A stretch of DNA of 60,124 bases from Gemmataceae bacterium (lineage in GTDB: Bacteria > Planctomycetota > Planctomycetia > Gemmatales > Gemmataceae). Positions 25,783-35,300 of the stretch are shown piece by piece. Position 1 is the first letter of the stretch. Every line of letters begins with the position of its first letter. Below the pieces are notes generated by a model. That model was not told the origin of the DNA. It saw only the letters and a program-made list of their open reading frames with translations, and did not search any database. The stretch lies in the NCBI GenBank assembly GCA_009691845.1, contig SIAJ01000026.1, positions 1-60,124 on the forward strand, given 5' to 3'. The position numbers were made by a program, and so were the translations under genes.

Positions 25783-26175
25783 TCACTTCTTCTTGGTCAA
25801 TTCGGTTTCCTGGCCGTCCTTGTCGACCAGGACGGCTTTATCGTCAGTCAGGCTCTTGATCGTATCCGACTGTTCCTCCCCCTTGCCGCCACCTGGAGGA
25901 TCGATTGTCACAACCAGCTTGTCACCTTTGACCGCATATTTTCCTGCGAACTTCTCTTCCTTGCCTTCAATCTTGGCGGTAATCGATACCTTGCCGTCCT
26001 TCTCGAAAACGACGATTGCCCCCTTTGGAGCATCTTTATCCGCGGACTTTGTCAATTCCCACGTGCCGAGGAACTTCGCGGCATCGATCTTGGCCGGCTC
26101 GACCTTCTTTTCTTGAGCCGCTGAAAAACCGACCATGACGATCGTGGCCATGAAAGCTGCCAGAATGAACTTCAT
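25783..26175 (-). CDS. TIGR03066-family secreted protein (paralogue 2)
   Basis: This 130-residue protein has the signal peptide MKFILAAFMATIVMVGFSAA and a domain with KFLGTWELTKSADKDAPKGA, IVVFEKDGKVSITAKIEGKE and FAGKYAVKGDKLVVTI, the strand pattern seen in the neighbouring paralogue and in TIGR03066 proteins. It ends in a charged tail (ETELTKKK). The start at 26175 follows GGAGA; a longer frame from 26493 overlaps the PPC-decarboxylase-like gene and is not real. The two paralogues probably arose by tandem duplication. Confidence 0.8.
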   Translation of the reverse strand: MKFILAAFMATIVMVGFSAAQEKKVEPAKIDAAKFLGTWELTKSADKDAPKGAIVVFEKDGKVSITAKIEGKEEKFAGKYAVKGDKLVVTIDPPGGGKGEEQSDTIKSLTDDKAVLVDKDGQETELTKKK

Positions 26176-26237
26176 TTCAGTCTCCGGTCGAATATTTTGG
26201 CGGATTCCGTCCACCAAGAGTGAATGGAATGCTAGGA

Positions 26238-26834
26238 TCACCGTCCCGCAAGGGCAAGCATTTCTTCGACGGCGGCAATCAGGTCGGCCACCTCCGCCAT
26301 GCCGCCCGTGCCAACGTCGCCGCACGCCAGTTCTTTGACTTGGGGCCCGACAACACGGAGTTTGGGGGTGTCGGTCGCCAACGCTTGGAATTGCCGCTGT
26401 GTCAGCGGGTGTTCCCACATGTGCGTGTTCATCGCGGGTGCGACGATCACTGGCCGCGAGTTGTCCCAGGCTCGCCAAACGCAAGTCAGGCAATTATTGC
26501 ACAGGCCGTTCACGAACTTGGACAAGGTGTTCGCATCCAGCGGGGCGACCAGAAACAGGTCGGCCCAGCGCCGCAACTCGACGTGTTGGACCGTATCACC
26601 ACGCCGATAGCGAAAGCCGTCCTCGCGGCCTGGCCATTCATCTTCGTCCACGATCACAATGTCGGGATTTCGCACGACCCTCGAGGAATCGAGAGCGACC
26701 GGATCGAAGAAATACAGCGATGAAGTGGTGGCCACGACTTTGACGGCATGTCCACGTAGACGCAACGCGGAAAATAGCTCGGGGATCTTGATGGATGCGA
26801 CGGAACCGGTCGCACCGAGGAGGATGTTGGCCAT
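26238..26834 (-). CDS. Flavoprotein, phosphopantothenoylcysteine-decarboxylase-like
   Basis: This 198-residue flavoprotein of the HFCD family (homo-oligomeric FMN-containing Cys decarboxylases) starts MANILLGATGSVASIKIPEL, an FMN-binding Rossmann-type start. LFLVAPLDANTLSKFVNGLC, the substrate loop PAMNTHMWEHP and ACGDVGTGGMAE are hallmarks of PPC decarboxylase, step 3 of coenzyme A synthesis. It lacks the CoaB synthetase half that is fused in most bacterial CoaBC proteins, so a separate CoaB must exist elsewhere if this is the CoA enzyme. Other HFCD members (e.g. EpiD-like) are an alternative. The PAMNTxMWxxP motif favours PPC decarboxylase. Confidence 0.85.
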   Translation of the reverse strand: MANILLGATGSVASIKIPELFSALRLRGHAVKVVATTSSLYFFDPVALDSSRVVRNPDIVIVDEDEWPGREDGFRYRRGDTVQHVELRRWADLFLVAPLDANTLSKFVNGLCNNCLTCVWRAWDNSRPVIVAPAMNTHMWEHPLTQRQFQALATDTPKLRVVGPQVKELACGDVGTGGMAEVADLIAAVEEMLALAGR

Positions 26835-26843
26835 GGTGATAAT

Positions 26844-26881
26844 TGTAGGGTGGGTGAAGGCTTTGCGAAACCCACCCTACA
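26844..26881. repeat. Inverted repeat, 12-bp perfect arms
   Basis: TGTAGGGTGGGT (26844-26855) and ACCCACCCTACA (26870-26881) flank 14 bases in the 50-bp gap between the PPC-decarboxylase-like gene and the DUF1570 gene. A sequence of this kind (GTAGGGTGGGT...AAACCCACCC) resembles palindromic repeats spread through several bacterial genomes. It could also end transcription of the DUF1570 gene. Confidence 0.7.
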
Positions 26882-26884
26882 TGA

Positions 26885-27781
26885 TTAGCGGCGATGAATA
26901 ACGGGTCGGATCGTTGCGGCGGGAAGATCGTTGGCGGCGAGATGTCTTGCCAGGGCATCGCCTGGTGCAGGGTATAACTCTGCAAGTCGAGGGTATAACG
27001 CTCCCGCGGGCTTTGGCTCACGAAGCGATTGCAGATACCCCAAAAGGACAGCACGGGCTTGTGGGGTGCTCCGCAGCATCATGTGCGTCCAGGCCCACGC
27101 TTCCTGGTATTGCAAACGACCCATTTGCTGAACCTGATCAAGTCGTTCCAGTGCCGGGAGATCGACCGGCACGCTGCGACGTTTGACCGCATCCAGGTGA
27201 AGAAGATTCAAACCGTTTCGTTCGGGTGGCGTTTCAAAGAACTCCGCGATTCCTTCATCCAGCCACAGTGGAACGTCTTTCAGCACGCTGTTCACCAGAG
27301 CGTGGGTCAGTTCGTGACGCAAATCCTGACGAATGTGATCGCCCCAGTACGTGAACACGAACAGTTCGCGCGGTCCGCCGGGGACGCCAGGATGTGCGAT
27401 AAAGAACGCTCTACGCTTGGGCAACTCCGGGTAGCGGTAGCGCATGTAGCGTTCGTATTTCGATTGCTCGTCGAACAGGTAAACCTGAACGATCGTGTTC
27501 GACGGCGGCAGGTGTAGTTCGTTAAAGACTTGGTCGCGAAGCTGGCTCAACTCCTCGAACAACGGGGCGTTCGGCTTGATCGGCGTGTCGCTGTAGAAGA
27601 CGAACTGGGAAACTCGCTGAGCCCCTGCCTTGCCTGGCAACGGTGGCGGAGCGATCGTGGCAGAGGGGATAAGCTCGTTGCGATTGTGGAACAGAGTGTC
27701 GCAGCCGACCAATAGCGCAAGGGCGCAGGCAGCCAATCCGTACCCGGCACGCATCCGGCCCGACCGGCGACTGTCCGCCAT
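26885..27781 (-). CDS. DUF1570 metallopeptidase-like lipoprotein
   Basis: This 298-residue protein has a lipoprotein-like N-terminus (AACALALLVG before Cys27). The zinc-peptidase motif H156ELTH160 and downstream LDEGIAEFFE (about 172-182) give the third ligand region of gluzincins. The DUF1570 context includes QFVFYSDTP and VYLFDEQSKYERYMRYRYPE. DUF1570 proteins are mainly planctomycete; substrates are unknown. The start at 27781 is chosen for AAGGAACAGGC upstream; an inner Met at residue 10 is possible. The longer frame from 27892 is unlikely. Confidence 0.82.
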   Translation of the reverse strand: MADSRRSGRMRAGYGLAACALALLVGCDTLFHNRNELIPSATIAPPPLPGKAGAQRVSQFVFYSDTPIKPNAPLFEELSQLRDQVFNELHLPPSNTIVQVYLFDEQSKYERYMRYRYPELPKRRAFFIAHPGVPGGPRELFVFTYWGDHIRQDLRHELTHALVNSVLKDVPLWLDEGIAEFFETPPERNGLNLLHLDAVKRRSVPVDLPALERLDQVQQMGRLQYQEAWAWTHMMLRSTPQARAVLLGYLQSLREPKPAGALYPRLAELYPAPGDALARHLAANDLPAATIRPVIHRR

Positions 27782-27907
27782 GCCTGTTCCTTTTGACCTC
27801 GGAGTCGAGCGGATTCTATAACCTACGCCGCTTACCGCGACCAGCCCGCTTTGATGGAGTGACGATCTATTTTCGACCCCCGAGAAGTGCAAACTTGACA
27901 GGCACTC

Positions 27908-29524
27908 TCACGCTAATGGCCTGTTTTTTCTGGCATTGCGCCGCACCTTTGCCTCGGTTGCCACGGCTACCTGTCTCCACCAATCCTTCCAGCCTGCCTG
28001 GCCACGCAAAACCCACAAAAGATAGGTGCGAAGAAATCGCACGCGATCCGACCGTGTCACGTGAGTCGAATTCACGAAGCTGGCGTTCAAGCGAGTGAGA
28101 TCGCGAATGCGAACGGCACGCGAAACGTTCTCCTGCAATCGCACACCGACGAGATCGATGAACTGGCAGTCTCCGGAAGCGGTCACGAGTATGTTTGCAG
28201 CCTTCAAGTCGCGATGCGAGACCCCACGTTCGTGCATCAATCGGATCTCTCGAGCGAGTTTTTCCATCAGTTGCCGGCGAGCTGGACGCTCGTAGTCTCG
28301 AACTGCGTCGTGTAGATGCTTGGCGTTCTCGACGCGATCACACAAAAGATAGCCTGTCGTCGTTAAACCCAGTTTCTTGCGATGCAACATCAGCCACGGT
28401 CGTGGTGTCGCCAGTCCGCGATCGAGAAAGGCATGTCCATTCAGCCAAGAACGCAATGCGGCCGAGGGACGAAAAAAGTCGGCCAACGGATCGCTCCAGC
28501 GCGTTACGCAAAATCGCTTATAGACCATCGGGCGCGTCCCGCAGGCGGCCGGAACGTCCAGTCGGCAAACCGTTGCACTACGTGAATCCTTCAGAAGCAC
28601 CACTCCGGGACTTAAAAACGGACGATCGGGGTCTTCGAGCAAGGTTTTTGCGAACGCTTCGTCGAGTTCGCGACCCGCGAAGCCGGAGGCGATCAGACCA
28701 CGTTCTTCTCGAAAATGCCGATTCGCCCGTAAACAGCGAGTACCCCTCGATGCCCATAGCTCAGCGGTAGATCGCGTTGTTTCCAACTCAAGCTGTCGGG
28801 CGGTTTTTCCGCTTTCATCCGCTTCCGCGTAGGCTTTCCAGAAACGAAGGCGATCGGTACGCGTCGCACGCAACTGGAACCAGCGATTCAGGAGCACGAG
28901 GTTTTGCTGCCGAGCCCGATGGGAGAGCGGAGGGCCTAATTCCAAGTCGTGAACATCGATCAAGAAGAACTGCAATCCGTTCGGCTCTTTGCGAACCAGG
29001 AGATTGCCCGGATGTAGGTCCGGATGACGGACGCCGGCCGCATGCAACCTCGCGATAAAAGCAGCGAGTAACCGCGTCAGTTCGCAGCGTTCTCCAAACG
29101 CCTCGCTTACCGAATTGAGTAGATAATCGTCGAGTGGCTCGGTCCCATCCAATGCCCGCGTGATCAGGAAGCTCCCCTTGGGCCAGGCCTGGTCGAAGCA
29201 GCCCCAGGCGAGCGGCTCGATGGTTGCGATGCCGCGATTCTCCAGCTCCATCGCCTTCGTGAATTCGAGTTTGGCCTTGGGCCCTCGAAAAATCTCACGC
29301 CACCAGGCACGCGGTCCGTTGAGCCGACAGTGTTTCCAGTAGACGGCTCCGCTGGCAAGTTCCACTCGGTACACCGTCCGGTGTTGGCCGTGCTTGATGA
29401 TCTTTGCCCGTTTCGTGTCGAGATGTGCAACACGGCTCAGGTCTTCCGGACAGAGCAGCGATAGACCCGTTGAGGAAAAGCTCCAGCGGATGCCCTCGAC
29501 TACCATTGGCTGGCTCGTGGTCAT
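27908..29524 (-). CDS. Tandem WaaP/Kdo-kinase-like protein
   Basis: This 538-residue protein appears to hold two lipopolysaccharide-kinase-like (protein-kinase-fold) domains. Domain 1 has a HPDLHPGN catalytic loop (about 167-174) and a DVHD magnesium segment (about 193) in place of DFG. Domain 2 has HRDLKAANIL (about 433-442) with FIDLVG (about 452-457). KdkA/WaaP enzymes phosphorylate core sugars of lipopolysaccharide with ATP; two copies in one chain are unusual. The start overlaps the stop of the upstream glycosyltransferase by 4 bp, which supports a joint role in glycolipid modification. No membrane segment is seen. Alternatively domain 1 could be a regulatory pseudokinase. Confidence 0.8.
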   Translation of the reverse strand: MTTSQPMVVEGIRWSFSSTGLSLLCPEDLSRVAHLDTKRAKIIKHGQHRTVYRVELASGAVYWKHCRLNGPRAWWREIFRGPKAKLEFTKAMELENRGIATIEPLAWGCFDQAWPKGSFLITRALDGTEPLDDYLLNSVSEAFGERCELTRLLAAFIARLHAAGVRHPDLHPGNLLVRKEPNGLQFFLIDVHDLELGPPLSHRARQQNLVLLNRWFQLRATRTDRLRFWKAYAEADESGKTARQLELETTRSTAELWASRGTRCLRANRHFREERGLIASGFAGRELDEAFAKTLLEDPDRPFLSPGVVLLKDSRSATVCRLDVPAACGTRPMVYKRFCVTRWSDPLADFFRPSAALRSWLNGHAFLDRGLATPRPWLMLHRKKLGLTTTGYLLCDRVENAKHLHDAVRDYERPARRQLMEKLAREIRLMHERGVSHRDLKAANILVTASGDCQFIDLVGVRLQENVSRAVRIRDLTRLNASFVNSTHVTRSDRVRFLRTYLLWVLRGQAGWKDWWRQVAVATEAKVRRNARKNRPLA

Positions 29525-30525
29525 CGGAGGCTCTTTCCGATGAGCTTGTGTTCGATCAGTCTGTTCCAGACCATCGCCCCGGCTTCCAGGCTATAGCGTT
29601 CTTCCACGATCTTTCGGCCGGCCGCACCCATCCGCCGTCGTAAGTCCGGATCGCGAGCAAGTACTCGGATGGCCTCGACCCATTCGCTCTCGGTGTGGAC
29701 GAGAAAACCATTCTCACCGTGCGTAACCATGTCCGGATGAACTCCAGCCGGATTCGTGACAACCGGAAGCCCTGCCGCCATGTATTGCAGGAGCTTCAAG
29801 CCGCATTTGCCGCTGCTCCATGGGTCATCCGGAATCCAACTGATGCCGATATCCGCGGCCGCGATTTCGGAAGCTTCCTTGCTCTCGTTCCACTGTGATT
29901 TGATCACGGGGAGGCGTTTGAATTGCAGGAAGCGATCGCACACCAGTTTCAATTGCGTACCCGGCACGTGCTGGCCAATTGCTTCCAGATAAGGCGAAAT
30001 CGCTTCAAGCCCCTTCAGAGTGCTGGAAGAACCGACCCAAACGAGCATCGGTTTTTCGCGTTCGTGTCGAGCAAGGGGATAGTGATGCACATTCACGCAA
30101 GTCGGCACAACCCAGGAATCCTTGGCTCCAGCGAGCATGGCATACTCGGCCAAGAAGTCGTTCCCCCCTACCACGCAGTCTGCCGCTCGCACGGTCGAAG
30201 TAAATCGGCTCTCGCGTTTGCGGCACTCAAATCCCTTGCCGGAAAAAGAATCTCGCATCCAGACCGCATCGTCCAGGTCGAACACAAGGTATTTCGATCG
30301 GCGGCGAAGTAGTGAAAGCTCCATTGCGGAGAGCAGCTTGCGCTGAAGAATGACCGCATCGGCATTGCGAAAAACCCGACCGACACTCCAGCGACTCAGC
30401 CAGCCACGTGGGAGTTCTTCATACTCAAGCGCGTGCCCGGCCTCACGCAGAAGAGGCTCGAACGCACGCAGCCGGTAGCGAGTGCAAACATGATTCACCG
30501 ATTCCACCAGGGCCGCCAATTGCAC
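29521..30525 (-). CDS. GT4-like (group 1) glycosyltransferase
   Basis: This 334-residue GT-B-fold protein carries the group 1 nucleotide-sugar-binding region KLLQYMAAGLPVVTNPAGVH (about 245-264) followed by GENGFLVHTESEWVEAI and MGAAGRKIVEERYSLE, all typical of GT4. The N-terminal domain is shorter than usual but contains SKYLVFDLDDAVWMRDSF, also common in this class. It probably transfers a sugar to a lipid or polysaccharide acceptor. It starts 17 bp after the smpB stop and is coupled to the tandem kinase gene. The donor sugar is unknown. Confidence 0.85.
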   Translation of the reverse strand: MQLAALVESVNHVCTRYRLRAFEPLLREAGHALEYEELPRGWLSRWSVGRVFRNADAVILQRKLLSAMELSLLRRRSKYLVFDLDDAVWMRDSFSGKGFECRKRESRFTSTVRAADCVVGGNDFLAEYAMLAGAKDSWVVPTCVNVHHYPLARHEREKPMLVWVGSSSTLKGLEAISPYLEAIGQHVPGTQLKLVCDRFLQFKRLPVIKSQWNESKEASEIAAADIGISWIPDDPWSSGKCGLKLLQYMAAGLPVVTNPAGVHPDMVTHGENGFLVHTESEWVEAIRVLARDPDLRRRMGAAGRKIVEERYSLEAGAMVWNRLIEHKLIGKSLR

Positions 30526-30542
30526 TTCGTTCGCCTCCTGAT

Positions 30543-31016
30543 TTAGCGCCGGCGCCGAACTGCTCGGGCCATCTCCCGTTTCGCTTCCGACTTCTTCAAA
30601 GACTCGCGTTTATCGTGCATTTGCTTGCCTCGACCTACGGCGACCTCGACTTTCGCTCGCCCTTCCTTGAAATAGAGGCTGGTGGCGACCAGGGTGTAGC
30701 CTTTTTCGGTGGCCGTACCGGCAAACTTGGCCAGCTCCCGCCGATGGAGCAGCAACTTGCGAACGCGCTTGGGCTTGTGGTTCAAGCGGTTGCCCATCGG
30801 GTACTCGGGGATCTCGCAATCGATCAGCCACAGTTCTTCTTCGTGGATCTTGGCGTATGATCCATCGAGTGAACAATGTCCCTCGCGGAGCGTTTTGACC
30901 TCGGTACCCACCAGAACGATGCCACACTCGAGACGATCCGTTAGTTCGTACTCGTGCGACGCCTTCCGATTCCGGCAGACCATTTTGATTCCGTCGTCGT
31001 TGTCCTTCTTCGCCAT
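30543..31016 (-). CDS. smpB: SsrA-binding protein SmpB
   Basis: This 157-residue protein binds tmRNA and loads it onto stalled ribosomes. CRNRKASHEYELTDRLECGI, VLVGTEVKTLREGHCSLDGS and HKPKRVRKLLLHRRELAKF are conserved SmpB segments, and the C-terminal basic tail (KSEAKREMARAVRRRR) is expected. Length is normal. It is divergent from the LigD-type gene with only 12 bp between starts. The tmRNA gene itself is not in the window. The downstream glycosyltransferase and kinase genes may share its transcript. Confidence 0.97.
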   Translation of the reverse strand: MAKKDNDDGIKMVCRNRKASHEYELTDRLECGIVLVGTEVKTLREGHCSLDGSYAKIHEEELWLIDCEIPEYPMGNRLNHKPKRVRKLLLHRRELAKFAGTATEKGYTLVATSLYFKEGRAKVEVAVGRGKQMHDKRESLKKSEAKREMARAVRRRR

Positions 31017-31028
31017 GGAAAATTACTC

Positions 31029-31376
31029 GTGCCTCGTTTTGCCATCCTCGCTCACGACCAACCATTCCCGCACTGGGACTTGTTTCTGGAAGCCGGTCCC
31101 GTTCTGCACTCCTGGCGAATCCTGGAACCGCTCGGCCCAGGTCGAACCGTTCCGGCAAACGCAATCGGCGACCACCGTCTAATATATCTCGATTATGAAG
31201 GGCCGGTTAGCGGCGATCGCGGACGTGTGACGCGCGTGGACAGTGGGACATTCGATTGGGTTGAGAACCAGAGTCGGCACGTGGTGATACGCATGTCGGG
31301 AACGATCTTCGTGGGTGAACTGATCCTCACGGCCTCACAGGATGATTGGACTGCAACGTTCACGTTTCGCCCGTGA
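31029..31376 (+). CDS. Stand-alone LigD 3'-phosphoesterase-like protein
   Basis: This 115-residue protein corresponds to the phosphoesterase domain found in LigD (PF13298 type), which trims 3' ends in bacterial end-joining. PRFAILAHDQPFPHWDLFLE carries the HxxxxxHWDxxLE motif that contains metal-binding His residues. GDHRLIYLDYEGPVSGDRG and WVENQSRHVVIRMSG follow as in this family. The GTG at 31029 gives the family-typical start; a longer frame would overlap smpB. No ligase or polymerase domain is attached and no Ku gene is in the window, so this could be a stand-alone nuclease or have another role. Confidence 0.78.
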   Translation: MPRFAILAHDQPFPHWDLFLEAGPVLHSWRILEPLGPGRTVPANAIGDHRLIYLDYEGPVSGDRGRVTRVDSGTFDWVENQSRHVVIRMSGTIFVGELILTASQDDWTATFTFRP

Positions 31377-31377
31377 A

Positions 31378-32064
31378 TCACTTTTGCACCCGAGGTGCCG
31401 GCCCTGTGACAAAATCCATCGATCGGCCCGAGACCACCAATTTTCCATCTTTCAATTCGATGGCATCAAACTGAATGGTTGGGCGCGACTGGTTGGCCTG
31501 GAAACGCATGATGGCGACGGGATGTCCCGTGTTGGTGCGGAACCAGGTAATCTCGATATTTTGGCGGCGAACGGTCTCGGTAATGAACTCCAAGAGTGTC
31601 CCTTTGGAGATGGGCAAACTGCCAGCCTGGAGACTCACGATCTCCATGGCCAACATGTTGATCTCGCCTTCCACCTTCCAAAGCCGCAGTTCCAGGGCGA
31701 CGATGGTGCTCAGCAACCCCTTGCCGTAACGCAGGCCGATGCGCATCTTGCCGTCCTCCATCTTCACGCGAGGATCGGTGAAACCATCTGGCAGATTCTC
31801 GTTCGAGCCCTCTTCCTGTAGGAAGGCGTTGATCTCGTCCGCGGGATAGGCCACTTCCCATCTTCGGTCGTCCAAAGACCCGTTAATGCGGAAGTACCGC
31901 GCATCGGCACTTTGGGAAAGCGCTTTCCGATTTTCACCTGGAGACAGCAACGCTTGCCCGTAGAAGCTCGGCTCGCGCTTGACCAGCGCCACCAGTCCAA
32001 CCAGAACCAAGGCCACGAAGCCGAGCACGAGTGCGACGCTCGTCCATAGTCGCTTACGTCGCAT
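31378..32064 (-). CDS. Membrane-anchored hypothetical protein
   Basis: This 228-residue protein has one N-terminal membrane anchor (SVALVLGFVALVLVGLVALV) and a single extracytoplasmic domain of about 195 residues with EVAYPADEINAFLQEEGSNE and RIGLRYGKGLLSTIVALEL. I do not recognise the family; the strand-rich composition is consistent with a lipid- or polymer-binding fold. It starts near the TPR/barrel gene and divergent from it, and ends 1 bp from the convergent LigD-like gene. Function unknown. Confidence 0.7.
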   Translation of the reverse strand: MRRKRLWTSVALVLGFVALVLVGLVALVKREPSFYGQALLSPGENRKALSQSADARYFRINGSLDDRRWEVAYPADEINAFLQEEGSNENLPDGFTDPRVKMEDGKMRIGLRYGKGLLSTIVALELRLWKVEGEINMLAMEIVSLQAGSLPISKGTLLEFITETVRRQNIEITWFRTNTGHPVAIMRFQANQSRPTIQFDAIELKDGKLVVSGRSMDFVTGPAPRVQK

Positions 32065-32374
32065 GTACGAGGAGCCTCTGAGGGAAACGGCGGGATACCC
32101 GGAACCGCCTAGCTTGTCAAGCGGGCACGTATTCTCCTCACATTATACGAACCTCGTCCTGCTCCCATCTCGCCCTCTCATCCCCAGACACCTTCAACTT
32201 TACCAGAACCGGGCCTTAAATGAATTTTGTAAAGATGGGTGGAAAACTTTGCCGAAGATGACGTTTGTCCGACATTCGACGGTTGCGCAGGTTCTTCCTG
32301 GCGCGCCGGTTGTTGGGATTGGCCGGGATAGCCAGGAGGCTACCCAGTCCGAACCTTCTGCCGAACAGGGCCGC

Positions 32375-35300
32375 ATGAACAGGATCACTGCCTCGAACGC
32401 CGGCCGATCGCCCCGCCCCTGGCTCGTTTGGGCGGCACATTGCTGGTACTCTTGGAGCGTTTTGGCCGCCACCGTGGCCGCGACTTATCTAGCCGCCAAC
32501 GGCGACCTGCGTCTCTGGAAGGGCTCGCAATTGCGGGCCGAAACACCCGAGGTGATCTGGAAGCCGACGATGGTCGAGACGGTCAAGGCCCCCGTTGCGC
32601 CCGTTGTTGATGGCGATCCGTTCAAAGCGGCCCCGCAACCGATCAAGCCTCCGGTTGAAATCACGCCTGCCAAACCCACTGCCGAAGGGCCGGCCTTGCC
32701 GGATTCATTCAAGGCCACTTCGGACGCCAAGCCAGCGCTCGACAAAAAGGTCGGCGAAGTTCTCAACGCATACGTCAACGACAAGGAACTCGTTCCCGCC
32801 AAGACCGACGATACCAAGCCACCTCTCAAGGGCGAACGTCCGAAGTTCGTGCCTCGAGTGATCCCACCTCGCGTTACGGAAACACCAGTGGCCGGACCGG
32901 ACGACACCGCTCCGGGCAAGGCCGAGCCAGGTCCAGCTTTGCTCCCCACACTTCCGGGTGGCAAGATCCCCGCTGGTTCGGGTAGCGTGAGGCTCCCACC
33001 GATTCCTCCCGCGCCTGGCCCGATACTGCCGGGCGCGAACGATGGCTTGATGCTGCCAGAGACCGTGCTCGCTCAGCAGCCGGAGAACCTGACCACTCCA
33101 CCGAAGCCGACTGAAAAACCGGCCGCGCTTCCTGCCGAGAAGAAGGAACCGGAACAGAAGAAACGAAGAATCATCGGACGCCTCTCTCAGGACGACGAAA
33201 TCCGGCTGAGTGCGGCACAGAATGCATCGCGACTTGGCGAGTACAACCGGGCAGCGGTACTCATGGTGGAAGTCATCAGCCGCAATCCCGACGAGTACGA
33301 CTTGCGTGCCGAGTACGCCGGCATCCTTCTGGCCTCGGGTGATGCCAAGGGAGCGATCCGCGAACTCGATCGCGTAATCAAGCTCGCTCCAAATGTGGCG
33401 GGATACCGGCTGTTGCTGGGCGACGCCTTGATGGGTGCCAGGAACTATCGCGATGCAACCGAGGTCTTCCTGTCCGTCCTTGGGACGGTGTCTCAGGATC
33501 CACGGCTTGCGGATCGCGTTCCGGAAATCGCGATTCGGGCCGCTCGGGCCTACGCACTGGATCAAGATGTCTTCCGAGCCGCGCACCTGGTGGATAAGTA
33601 TCTGGCCGTCATCAAGCCGGACGATCCACTCGCCCCACTCGCGATGGGCGCCATGCTGCTCGACCTCGACCGTCCGTACGACGCCCTGCCCTACCTGCTC
33701 GAGAAACGAAAGCAACTGCTCGCTTCTCCAGAGGGGAGCGAGGATTACGAAATCAAGGTGCTCGAAATCCTAGCCAGCATGGTGCGAAGCTTTGCCCGAA
33801 TTGGCGATCGCCAGCAGGCGATGGAGGTCATCCAAGAGCTGTCGCAACGGGCACCGAAGCAGATTGCCCTCCGCGTGACACTTGCCGACATCCTTTTCGA
33901 GATGGGCGAACACGATCTGGCTGGCCATACCTACAACCAGGTGCTCGCGGTCGATCCGGCCAATGCCGCGTCGTTGCTCGGCATCGCTCGGGTGTATCTC
34001 GAATCCTTCCAGACCTCTGCTGCCAAACTGGTTCTCAACAGCTTCATCCCGAATGCCGCTTACCAGCGTTTGTATCTGCTGACGTACTCGAGCTACCACC
34101 AAACGATTGGCGAGTACACCGAGGCGAAGCAGATCTATCGCGACATGCTACGACGCAACGAGAATGACCACGAAGTGCGCTACGCGCTGGGCCGGCTTTA
34201 CGAGTACACAAAGGAATGGGAGAAGGCCAAAGGGGAGTTCGCAAAAATTCCTCCGACCGACAAGCTGGCTCGCCGAGCGCGGCTGTGGTTCGGTTACGCC
34301 CTGCTGCATCAACGCAAGTTTACGGAGGCAGCACAGGTCGCCGAGCAATTCATGCACGACGACCCGAACAATCCGGAAGGCGTTGCCCTGCATGTGCGAG
34401 CCGTCGCCAAACTCGGCCAGTTCAATCGAGCGGTTCAGGCCGGTCGTGGCTATCTCGCACTCAGCACGCGCGATGAGCGATCCGCGACGACTGTTCGTCT
34501 GGCCGTCGCGCGAGCCCTGCTGGAAGCCAACCGAAACCTGGACGCTGCTCGCGAATACGAAATTGCACTCTCGAAGCCGGCCGGGCGCGTGCCGGAAGCC
34601 TACTACGGCCTATCGCGTGCCGCCGAGAAACTCGGCAACGCCGGTCGGGCCCAGCAGATCATTGGCACACTGTGCGGTGCCGCCGGGGGCGATGTCCGCA
34701 ATCGTCTCCTGCTCGCCGACTATTACTCAGAGGATTTCGAGGACCAAAAGGTCATCGAAATCATCAACGGTTTTCCCGGGTACGACAACAACAACCTGGC
34801 TCTCTTGGTCCGGTTGGCCGATGCCCAGGAACGCTCCTCTCGTTTGCACGGTAATCCGTCCGCTTGCCTGGCGACCTGCCAGCAGATTATTCGCCAGTCG
34901 CCGACGAACGTTCGCGGACATCTGGCCATGGCTCGATCGTTCACGACTACGCAGAACTATCGCAAGGCCTCGGCCCAGTACGACCAGTTGATCGCGATCG
35001 ATCCGGAGTTCACTGTTCCGCCCCGCGAGCGGGCACGAATCCTGTTCAGCGATAAGCAGTTCAGTGCTGCCCGAAGCCAGTACAACGTGGCCCTTTCGCC
35101 GACGCCGGATGAACATGTGCTCGGTCAAATGGCCTACCACGCCCAGAGGGATGCACGCCTGAAACAGGCGTTTGGCTTGTACCTTAGTGGAGATATGAAA
35201 GGCCCGGCCTTGCGTGCGGAACTCGCTCGCCTGGAATCGTCCTGCCCGGACGAGGTGGCCCGACTCGCGACTCATCGGCTGATTTGCGATTACGATGCAA

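Noticed and set aside
28746..28800. tRNA-like start GCCCATAGCTCAGCGGTAGA
   Set aside because: It resembles a tRNA D-arm but lies inside the kinase gene. No T-arm sequence (GGTTCGANNCC) or matching acceptor stem follows, so it is a chance similarity.
32114..32148. Promoter boxes TTGTCA and TTATAC before the TPR/barrel gene
   Set aside because: The spacing is 23 bases, too far for a sigma70-type promoter.
31979..32374. Longer N-terminus of the TPR/barrel protein
   Set aside because: It would overlap the divergent membrane protein's start and is not hydrophobic; the first plausible ATG before the membrane segment is 32375, though 32258 cannot be excluded.
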